10,448 bases of DNA from Acidobacteriota bacterium (lineage in GTDB: Bacteria; Acidobacteriota; Vicinamibacteria; Vicinamibacterales; CAVVIG01). Shown here piece by piece: positions 5,411 to 10,448 of this stretch. Position 1 is the first letter of the stretch, and the number at the start of each line of letters is the position of its first letter. The DNA lies in contig QHWL01000180.1 in NCBI GenBank assembly GCA_003222555.1, positions 1 to 10,448 of the forward strand, in the 5' to 3' direction. Made by a program: the position numbers and the translations under genes. The notes below the pieces were generated by a model that saw only the letters and a program-made list of their open reading frames with translations, made no database searches and was not told the DNA's origin.

Positions 5411-6429
5411 ATGAACACTCTCACGACCGCCAGTCGAAAGATACGATCGGTGCGCGAGTTCGTGCGGGGGCTCACCCATACCGCGCACCCGCTGCTCGTC
5501 CAGATCATCCCGATCCGACGCTGCAACATCGACTGCGGTTACTGCAACGAGTACGACAAGGTGTCGGCACCGGTCGAGACCGTCACGATGCGTCGCCGGA
5601 TCGATCATCTCGCCCGGCTCGGCACGTCGGTCGTCGCCTTCAGCGGCGGCGAGCCGATGCTGCACCCGGATCTGGACGGCCTCATCGCGCACATCCGGCG
5701 CCGAGGCATGATGGCCGGCCTCATCACCAACGGCTACTTCCTCGTGCCGGAACGGATCGAGGCGCTGAACCAGGCCGGCCTCGACTTCCTGCAGATCAGC
5801 ATCGACAACGTCGAGCCGGACGGCGTGTCGAAGAAAAGCCTCCGTCTGCTCGACAAGAAGCTGCAGCACCTCCGGGCGCGCGCAACCTTCGACGTCAACA
5901 TCAATTCGGTGCTTGGAGGCGGGATTAAAGATCCGGAAGACGCGCGCACGATTAAATTAACGTGCGGGCGCGCGCGCTCGGCTTCTCGACCTCCATCGGA
6001 ATCATCCACGACCGATCGGGCCGCCTCAAGCCGCTCGGCCCGATCGAGCGCGCGGTGTACGACGACGTTTCAGCCGCCATCAACGGACCCTGGCAAGTGT
6101 TCAAGAACCTCTACTCGGGGATCCGTACTTTTCAGGACAACCTCGCCGACGGTAAGCCGAACGACTGGCGCTGCCGCGCGGGCGCGCGGTACTTGTATGT
6201 GTGCGAGGAGGGCCTCGTGCACTACTGCTCGCAGCAGCGCGGCTACCCCGGCGTGCCGCTCGAGTCCTACACCGTCGACGACATCCGACGCGAGTTCGCG
6301 ACGCCGAAATCCTGCGCGCCCTATTGCACGGTCGGATGCGTGCACCGGGTGTCGACGATGGATTTCTGGCGGCGTCCACAAACGGCCAGCCCTGCGGGCC
6401 TCCAGCCACGGCCGACTCGTCAGGTGTGA
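5411..6429 (+). pseudogene. Radical SAM/SPASM-domain protein (rSAM2), broken by a 5-bp duplication
   Basis: The first 180 codons encode a radical SAM core. It has C38-N-I-D-C42-G-Y-C45 and F-S-G-G-E-P (77-82), with I-T-N-G-Y-F and L-Q-I-S-I-D at the expected places. At 5951-5960 the pentamer ATTAA occurs twice in a row. Removing one copy joins D-A-R-T-I to N-V-R-A-R-A-L-G-F-S-T-S-I without a gap and gives a 337-residue protein. Its C-terminus is SPASM-like: W-R-C-R-A-G-A-R-Y-L-Y-V-C then E-E-G-L-V-H-Y-C, and later S-C-A-P-Y-C-T-V-G-C, six cysteines for auxiliary clusters. As written, translation from ATG 5411 goes on in the wrong frame to 6436 and loses the whole SPASM half. The C-terminal half could only be made separately, for example from GTG 5962, for which no ribosome site is seen. 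It is either a recent inactivation, a reversible slippage site or an assembly error. It follows rSAM1 by 48 bases. No precursor peptide was found nearby. Confidence 0.85.
5951..5960 (+). repeat. Tandem duplication ATTAA-ATTAA causing the frameshift
   Basis: Two perfect adjacent copies of ATTAA in an otherwise GC-rich coding stretch. In the upstream frame the codons read ATT-AAA-TTA-ACG. Deleting one copy gives ATT-AAC-GTG and restores the frame that carries all the SPASM cysteines. The sequence does not match the X-XXY-YYZ slippery heptamer of programmed -1 frameshifting in the upstream frame, so a mutation is the simpler reading. Confidence 0.85.
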
Positions 6430-6447
6430 GCCGTGAAGAAATGCGGC

Positions 6448-6528
6448 GTTTGAACGCAGAGCTCGCAGAGGACGCTGAGAAATCCTCGAGCGGTTCTTCT
6501 CTGCACCTCCGGGGTCTCTGCGTCGAAC
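6448..6528. repeat. Imperfect inverted repeat made of 9-bp CGCAGAG-type units
   Basis: The left arm (GTTTGAACGCAGAGCTCGCA onward, to about 6482) has three units of period 9: ACGCAGAGC, TCGCAGAGG and ACGCTGAGA. The right arm (about 6494-6528) holds their complements, with TCTCTGC near both ends and a degraded middle unit (CCTCCGGGG). The outer parts pair well and the centre is weaker. It lies just after the rSAM2 stop. The sequence family is unrelated to the repeat at 3839-3912, but the design is the same. Confidence 0.75.
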
Positions 6529-6550
6529 GTGATTTGTTCACAAGTTCTGA

Positions 6551-6640
6551 GGGGGCGGGAGGTCGTTGTCTGGAAGGTCCCGCCCTCGTGGCGTGCCGGC
6601 GCGGTCATTTCAGTGCAAATGTGGTCAGGTGCCTGCACTG
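6551..6640 (+). promoter_or_regulatory. Two hairpins upstream of the PilZ gene
   Basis: GGGCGGGA (6553-6560) pairs perfectly with TCCCGCCC (6578-6585), and the stem can extend to 6551/6587 with one G-T pair; the loop is 17 bases. About 25 bases on, CAGTGCA (6611-6617) pairs with TGCACTG (6634-6640) across 16 bases. No T-run follows either, so these are not standard terminators. They could be 5'-leader structure or an operator for the gene at 6724. The rest of 6430-6723 apart from the CGCAGAG repeat shows no gene. Confidence 0.3.
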
Positions 6641-6723
6641 TGAGTTCCGCAACGTGAGCTTGCGTGAAGCGGGCGCGAATCCGGCCCACCACGACGTGGG
6701 AGACTTGACTGCGGTCAGCAAAA

Positions 6724-7068
6724 ATGGAACCGGACACGACGGCGCATTCAACGCGCGCTCAACGTTACGTGATTCCGATGTCGATGTTGTATCGAGCGGC
6801 TGGAGATGCGACGTGGCACGAAGGGCGAACCGAGAACGTCAGCCGCACTGGTGTTCTCTTCCGGGCGGAGCATGTGATGAAACTGGACACGTCGATCGAA
6901 ATGGTGCTCATGCTGCCGATTGAGATCGCCGGTGAGACCGCCGGAACGGCGATGTGCAGCGGACGGATCATCCGAGCCGTGGCCCCGGTCAGCCTCGACG
7001 GGCGTCCGGCTCTGGCGGCCACCATCCTCGAATGCGATACGGTGCCGCGGGATCCTCGGCGGATTTGA
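6724..7068 (+). CDS. PilZ-domain protein
   Basis: A 114-residue single-domain protein of the PilZ type, a fold that binds cyclic di-GMP in many members and relays it to motility, surface or secretion systems. The second signature N38-V-S40-R-T-G43 matches the [D/N]-x-S-x-x-G motif, followed by the beta-strand V-L-F-R-A and a barrel continuing to about residue 105. The first signature, RxxxR, is not intact: the N-terminus has R11-A-Q-R14-Y, an RxxR. Binding of the nucleotide is therefore uncertain. ATG 6724 is chosen because the fold begins there, although no good ribosome site is visible within 12 bases upstream. The gene stands alone on its strand, with hairpins upstream. It could have been kept for a protein-protein role without ligand binding. 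Confidence 0.82.
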   Translation: MEPDTTAHSTRAQRYVIPMSMLYRAAGDATWHEGRTENVSRTGVLFRAEHVMKLDTSIEMVLMLPIEIAGETAGTAMCSGRIIRAVAPVSLDGRPALAATILECDTVPRDPRRI

Positions 7069-7094
7069 TCACGTCGTTCGCTGCGTAGGCCGTC

Positions 7095-7343
7095 TCAATG
7101 CCGGAAACGCTCCCGCCTCGCGGCCAGCTCCATGATGCCAACTTCCAGCGCGTGAACGAGCGCGATCTCCTGCTTGTCAGCAGGAATGTTGAACAAGTAT
7201 GCGATGATGGCCGGCCGATCGATGGTCAGCTCGTGAATCGTCATCGACGTCGCCAGCACCTGCACCGGGCGTTCCGGCGCCGCGGTAGGCGTCGCTGCTA
7301 TCGGCGCGCGTTCCTCGTGCGTGGTCGTTTTCGGGAGCGCCAC
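7095..7343 (-). CDS. Small protein of unknown function
   Basis: An 82-residue protein starting at GTG 7343, with a strong GGGGAGG about 7 bases upstream, which makes it likely real. The N-terminal 30 residues are Ala/Pro/Thr-rich and probably disordered. Residues about 33-78 are helical: M-T-I-H-E-L-T-I-D-R-P-A-I-I-A-Y-L, then a run ending A-L-V-H-A-L-E-V-G-I-M-E-L. The last part looks to me like the A-L-x-x-G-x-x-x-L helix that opens some longer hypothetical bacterial proteins, so this may be a short or shortened version of such a protein. No catalytic motif, signal peptide or membrane segment is seen. It diverges from the GlcG-like gene, and the two could share a control region. Confidence 0.6.
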   Translation of the reverse strand: MALPKTTTHEERAPIAATPTAAPERPVQVLATSMTIHELTIDRPAIIAYLFNIPADKQEIALVHALEVGIMELAARRERFRH

Positions 7344-7443
7344 GGCAATCCCTCCCCTTGGTTAAGTGTTTCGAAAAAGAACCTGTGACTCGCCAGCGCA
7401 AGTGCCGTGCCAGCGGTTTTCTTGGGTAAAATGGCGTGTTTCA

Positions 7444-7485
7444 TTCCGTCGGTGTCACGAAATGGAGCAGATTAATCACGGAATT
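7444..7485. promoter_or_regulatory. 7-bp inverted repeat in the divergent intergenic region
   Basis: ATTCCGT (7444-7450) and ACGGAAT (7479-7485) are perfect complements 28 bases apart, between the divergent genes at 7343 (-) and 7509 (+). The second half lies about 25 bases before the ATG of the GlcG-like gene. It could be a split operator, but chance pairing of this length is possible. No confident -35/-10 pair could be set. Confidence 0.2.
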
Positions 7486-7508
7486 CGCGGATTATAAAAG
7501 GAGTCACT

Positions 7509-8003
7509 ATGTCACTCCAGCTGGTCCCGACTTCTTTGGCGGACCCGATAGGGCCCGCCTTACTTCTCCTCGGAGGAATGTTCGCGCTGATCGCCCTGGC
7601 GCAGATGCTCATTCCCTACGGCCTGCCCGTCGCCCTCGAGACGACGAAGCAAGCCGCCGCGCCGGCGCTGGAGGAAGCGCGCAAGAACAACTGGACGATG
7701 GCCGTGGCGATCGTCGATACCGCCGGCAACCTGGTGTATTTCGAAAAGATGGACGGCACGCAAACCGCCATCGACAAGGCACGCTCGGCGGCGCTGTTCA
7801 AGCGTCCGACCAAGGCGTTTCAAGACACGCTGGCTGCCGGTGGAGAGGGACTGCGCGTTCTCGGCCTGCAAGGCGCGGTTCCGGTCGAAGGAGGCGTCCC
7901 GCTGGTGATGGACGGGAAGTTTGTCGGCGCGATCGGCGTCTCGGGCGGCACCAGCCCGCAGGACAGCCAGTGCGCGAAGGCCGGCGTGGACGCCGTGAAG
8001 TAG
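7509..8003 (+). CDS. GlcG/HbpS-family (DUF336) heme-binding-type protein, probably exported
   Basis: 164 residues with an excellent ribosome site (AAGGAG, 7 bases before ATG 7509). Residues about 14-31 are strongly hydrophobic and end A-L-A-Q, a plausible signal peptidase cut after Ala31. The n-region has no Lys or Arg, which is odd for a signal peptide, so it may stay as an anchor. The mature part shows the family pattern: L-E-T-T-K-Q-A..., A-R-K-N-N-W-T-M-A-V-A-I-V-D and A-G-N-L-V-Y-F-E-K-M-D-G-T-Q. It goes on with K-A-R-S-A-A-L-F-K-R-P-T-K-A-F-Q, P-V-E-G-G-V-P-L-V and V-G-A-I-G-V-S-G. Members such as HbpS bind or degrade heme or sense redox stress, and GlcG lies in glycolate loci. No such partner is present here, so its role is unknown. 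The stretch between D-G-T-Q and K-A-R looks a few residues shorter than I expect. A hairpin follows 44 bases after the stop. Confidence 0.85.
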   Translation: MSLQLVPTSLADPIGPALLLLGGMFALIALAQMLIPYGLPVALETTKQAAAPALEEARKNNWTMAVAIVDTAGNLVYFEKMDGTQTAIDKARSAALFKRPTKAFQDTLAAGGEGLRVLGLQGAVPVEGGVPLVMDGKFVGAIGVSGGTSPQDSQCAKAGVDAVK

Positions 8004-8047
8004 GCGTGAAGTAGGCGGCGGCGGTTCGATGCTGACACGGCCCTAAA

Positions 8048-8081
8048 CACCAAAGGCCCGGAAGCTCCGGGCCTGTTGGTG
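8048..8081. terminator. Strong hairpin between convergent genes, probable bidirectional transcript end
   Basis: AGGCCCGG (8054-8061) and CCGGGCCT (8067-8074) form a perfect 8-bp stem around AAGCT. The outer arms CACCAA (8048-8053) and TTGGTG (8076-8081) extend it with one bulged G. It sits midway between the stop of the GlcG-like gene (8003, +) and the stop of the subtilase gene (8124, -), where a shared terminator is expected. Neither strand has a clear T-run after the stem, so efficiency as an intrinsic terminator is uncertain. Confidence 0.65.
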
Positions 8082-8123
8082 ACTTCGACCTCTCCGATCG
8101 CGGCTCTTGATCGCTTGTGCCGC

Positions 8124-10004
8124 TTACTGGCTTTTGGCTGTCGCGCTACTCCCACTCAAATTTTTCCAGGCGGTGTTCTGGGCAGTCATCCCGTTGGTCG
8201 TGCCCCAAACGATCGCGCTGCCGTTGGACTGCCCAATGGTATCGGTACCCCAGACGATGGCGTCGGCCCACGACTGAGGATCGGTCCAGACAACGTTGGT
8301 GCCCCAGACGATCGCGCTGCTCCAACTGGTATTGGTGCCCCAGACGATGGCGGATCCCCAGGCGGTTTCGTTGACGTTGACCGTGGTGCCCCAGACGATC
8401 GCACTGCCCCAAATCACACCCTTATTCCACAGGAGGGTCTCGCCACCAATCGTCGTCCATGGGTTAGGTGTTGCGGTCAGCCACCATCTCCCCGCCGGAG
8501 TCGAAGTGTCGATGGTCCGGCCGAGATCGATGGCGCCCCTGGTGTTCAAGGAGCCGGCGCCCTTCCTGAGCGGGTTGTATTCGATACCTGAATCGTCGTG
8601 GATCCCGACCGACGTGTACTGGAGGATCGCCTTCACCGCGTTCGGTGTGAGCGACGGGTGGTTCGGATAATAGTTCGCAGCTCGATTCGCCTCGAGCAGC
8701 AGCGCCACCGACCCAGTCGTCACGGCTGACGCCATGCTGGTGCCGCTGAGGAGCATGTAGCTGGTATTGGTCGTCCTCAATTGAGGATAGGTCTGGTAGA
8801 GGTAGCTGTTTTTGGCGGCGACCGCGACGATGTTGTGGCCGGGGCTGACGATGTCCGGTTTGACCAATGCGTCGTACCAGGTCGGGCCGGACGAACTGTA
8901 GTCCGGGATCCGGTCGTCGCTGCGTCTGACCGTATTCTGAATAGCGACCGCGCCGGTCGTGATCGCCGATGGCGCGTTGCCGGGCGACGTGATGCCCGCG
9001 TACCCGGGAACGCCGGTCGTCGGATTCTTGCCGTAGTTGCCGGCGGCGGCGACAACGATGACTCCCGCCTTCGAGGCCCGCTCGACCGCCTGCACTAACG
9101 GATCGGTTGCCGCAGGTTCGTAGATTGGATGTCCGAGCGACAGGTTGATGATGTCGACGCCCAGGCTCGACCGGTTGGCGACCGCGAAGTCGATCGCGCG
9201 GATGACATCACTCGTATAACCGGCGCCGTTCTTGTCCAGCACTTTCAGAATGACGAATTTCACCTTGGGCGCCAGGCCGTGATACGAGTAGCTGTCCGAC
9301 AGAGCGCCCGAGCCGCCGATGGTGCCGGCGACGTGCGTGCCATGCCCGTACTCGTCTGAATAAGCCGACGTGGCGAGGGAGCGGCCGTTCGTGAAGTCGT
9401 AGAACGCCGTCACGCGGCCCTGAAACTCCGGCGACGATTCCAGACCCGAATCGATTATCGCGACGCCGACGCCGCGACCGGCCCAGCTCGTGTTGTCCAC
9501 GCCGAGGGTCTGACGCAACACGGCCGGCGCCACGACGGGCCCGGACGTATCGGCTAAATTGGGCAGGACGATGTTCACCACGCCGCCAATGAGTTTCACC
9601 ACGCCGCCGAGCAGACCGCCCACACCGTCCAGCAGGCCGTGCGGCCGGACAACGGCGTCGCTCGAGATCGAGAGGATCCCGTCGCTATCGGCCAGCGTCG
9701 CGAGATCCCCGCCGTGTATGACCGCGGTGAGCGCGTCGATCGATTCGTGCTCGCCAAGAATCTGGTCGCCGTGAGCGGTGAGGCTGGTACGCAGCGCCGG
9801 CCGGCTGCCAGGGCGGACGCGAATGATGACGCGCTGCGGGTCGGGCGTGCTGTCGTTGAGCACGGCGCGGAGCTGCGCGTCGAGCCGCTCGGCGCGATGC
9901 TGAAGCGCGCCACTCCCGGCGGCTCCCACCCGGGCATCCGCGATGGCGAGGACCGCTACGATCGTTACGAGCCCGATCGGGAGATGTCGAAGCACTCGTC
10001 TCAT
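8124..10004 (-). CDS. Secreted S8-family subtilisin-like serine protease with Trp-Gly repeat tail
   Basis: A 626-residue exported protease. Residues 1-29 are a signal peptide (M-R-R-V-L-R-H then a hydrophobic core, ending V-G-A-A). About 35-120 resembles an I9-type inhibitor propeptide. A Gly/Leu/Val-rich stretch (123-150) links to the catalytic domain. The triad is clear: Asp185 in V-A-I-I-D-S-G, His221 in G-H-G-T-H-V-A-G-T, and Ser423 in L-S-G-T-S-M-A-S. Oxyanion Asn323 lies in V-V-A-A-A-G-N. After the domain, residues about 532-602 hold five copies of a S/D-A-I-V-W-G-T unit, then a Ser/Thr-rich end. ATG 10004 has GGTGA-like bases about 7 upstream. The protein likely degrades external protein after self-removal of its propeptide. 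The tail may mediate surface binding or assembly, which is not shown. The 288 bases upstream (10005-10292) hold no gene and should carry its promoter; a GAF-domain gene lies beyond on the same strand. Confidence 0.93.
   Translation of the reverse strand: MRRVLRHLPIGLVTIVAVLAIADARVGAAGSGALQHRAERLDAQLRAVLNDSTPDPQRVIIRVRPGSRPALRTSLTAHGDQILGEHESIDALTAVIHGGDLATLADSDGILSISSDAVVRPHGLLDGVGGLLGGVVKLIGGVVNIVLPNLADTSGPVVAPAVLRQTLGVDNTSWAGRGVGVAIIDSGLESSPEFQGRVTAFYDFTNGRSLATSAYSDEYGHGTHVAGTIGGSGALSDSYSYHGLAPKVKFVILKVLDKNGAGYTSDVIRAIDFAVANRSSLGVDIINLSLGHPIYEPAATDPLVQAVERASKAGVIVVAAAGNYGKNPTTGVPGYAGITSPGNAPSAITTGAVAIQNTVRRSDDRIPDYSSSGPTWYDALVKPDIVSPGHNIVAVAAKNSYLYQTYPQLRTTNTSYMLLSGTSMASAVTTGSVALLLEANRAANYYPNHPSLTPNAVKAILQYTSVGIHDDSGIEYNPLRKGAGSLNTRGAIDLGRTIDTSTPAGRWWLTATPNPWTTIGGETLLWNKGVIWGSAIVWGTTVNVNETAWGSAIVWGTNTSWSSAIVWGTNVVWTDPQSWADAIVWGTDTIGQSNGSAIVWGTTNGMTAQNTAWKNLSGSSATAKSQ
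8200..8408 (-). repeat. Five in-frame A-I-V-W-G-T repeats in the subtilase tail
   Basis: On the plus strand the core GTGCCCCAGACGATCGCGCT or a close variant starts at about 8200, 8245, 8299, 8335 and 8386. Spacings of 45, 54, 36 and 51 bases are all multiples of three. Each encodes (S/D)-A-I-V-W-G-T, mostly preceded by W-G or W-x. The DNA copies differ mainly at third positions and in the linkers, which are N/T-rich and variable. The variable linkers and even coding frame rule out a CRISPR array. Confidence 0.88.
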
Positions 10005-10292
10005 GCCATTTCACCCACGTGTCGGAAAGCGCCGGGATGCCGCGTCCAGAAGAGACACGACCAGAACCGGGTGGGGAAGGCTGAGCAATTGCGGCGCCAG
10101 AGTCGATCAAACAATTGACGCTTCTAAGTCTCACCAAACAAGCTGGTTATGACTTGATTACAAGAAAAGCGCGGGACCGCGGGCAGGACGATTTGTTCCG
10201 TTATTGAACGCCGCTCACGAGGCGACTGTACGGAACTTCATGTAACTGTGGGTGTTACGCGAAGTGTGCATTCCCCGCACGAGTGTGCCGTT

Positions 10293-10448
10293 TCAGGACC
10301 TCTGTGCGATACCCTGTGCGGCCAAGTCCGACGCGAGGTTCGGCACGCCTCCGGCGACTGCCCTGCCGGCGGCCTCGACAAGCTGCCGGTGAGCATCGTC
10401 AAAAGCATTCGGCGCCGCCGCATAGAAGCTGAGAACGCCGACGGTGCG
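10293..10448 (-). CDS. C-terminal end of a GAF-domain protein (partial, runs off the window)
   Basis: Reading in from the right edge on the minus strand, 51 codons end in TGA at 10295-10293. They begin R-T-V-G-V-L-S-F-Y-A-A-A-P-N-A-F, then D-D-A-H-R-Q-L-V-E-A-A-G-R-A-V-A. This is the pattern of the last strand and helix of GAF domains (G-V-L-x-L-Y-x-x-x-P-x-A-F-x-x-x-H-x-x-L-L-E-x-x-A). GAF domains bind small ligands or light-absorbing cofactors, usually in sensors. The rest of the protein, including any output domain, is outside the window; this GAF domain is the last domain of the protein. It has no start codon here, so an ORF search requiring one would miss it. The frame is well supported and the exact role is unknown. 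Confidence 0.75.
   Translation of the reverse strand, partial: RTVGVLSFYAAAPNAFDDAHRQLVEAAGRAVAGGVPNLASDLAAQGIAQRS

Noticed and set aside
5945..5965. Programmed -1 ribosomal frameshift site in rSAM2
   Set aside because: No X-XXY-YYZ heptamer in the correct phase was found, and the perfect pentamer duplication explains the frame change more simply.
8200..8408. CRISPR-like repeat array
   Set aside because: Repeats are short, imperfect, spaced by multiples of three, and fall in frame within the subtilase gene; they encode an A-I-V-W-G-T unit.
10238..10423. 61-codon open frame on the minus strand near the right edge
   Set aside because: It overlaps the GAF-like frame and is Arg/Ser/Pro-rich without a domain; the GAF frame fits a known family pattern.

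Overview
The window is a GC-rich (roughly 60-65 % by eye) bacterial chromosome segment. The gene content and protein style best fit an uncultured or soil Acidobacteriota, probably near Vicinamibacteria. The clues are a short bacterial SET-domain methyltransferase, a SpoIID/LytB protein with a peptidase-like C-terminus, a short PilZ protein, a subtilase with an Ala-Ile-Val-Trp-Gly-Thr repeat tail, and a one-domain histidine kinase-like protein with a degraded ATP site. No rRNA, tRNA, CRISPR array, IS element or phage gene was seen, so the taxon is an inference from protein families.

Layout. 1-340 holds no convincing gene. 341-1042 (+) is a small histidine kinase-like protein. It is followed at once by a fragment of a sigma-54-dependent (NtrC-type) regulator, 1053-1158, whose reading frame is broken. 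The end of that fragment overlaps the stop of an oppositely oriented winged-helix protein (1155-1370, -). After a 345-base non-coding stretch come two minus-strand genes: the SpoIID/LytB protein (1716-3302) and, upstream of it, the SET methyltransferase (3396-3788). A hairpin built of inverted 8-bp units (3839-3912) separates them from a plus-strand cluster: DUF309 protein (3936-4319), radical SAM enzyme 1 (4382-5362) and radical SAM/SPASM enzyme 2 (5411-6429). The last is split by an exact 5-bp tandem duplication. A second hairpin, of a different family built of 9-bp units (6448-6528), and two smaller hairpins precede a PilZ gene (6724-7068). A small unknown gene (7095-7343, -) diverges from an exported GlcG/HbpS-family gene (7509-8003). 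A strong hairpin (8048-8081) lies between that gene and the convergent S8 subtilase (8124-10004, -). The window ends inside the C-terminus of a GAF-domain gene (10293 to the edge, -).

How it fits together. The only stretch that looks like one functional unit is DUF309, rSAM1 and rSAM2: same strand, short gaps, two iron-sulfur enzymes with auxiliary cysteine clusters. They could act in sequence on one product, but no substrate or precursor peptide is visible. The rest looks like regulatory, secreted and envelope genes with signs of decay: a regulator relic, a frameshifted enzyme, a kinase without its ATP-binding motifs and a peptidase-like domain without its metal-binding histidines. I did not find evidence for a defence system or a wholly new system. 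The most checkable anomalies are the ATTAA duplication, the relic regulator and the paired repeat hairpins.
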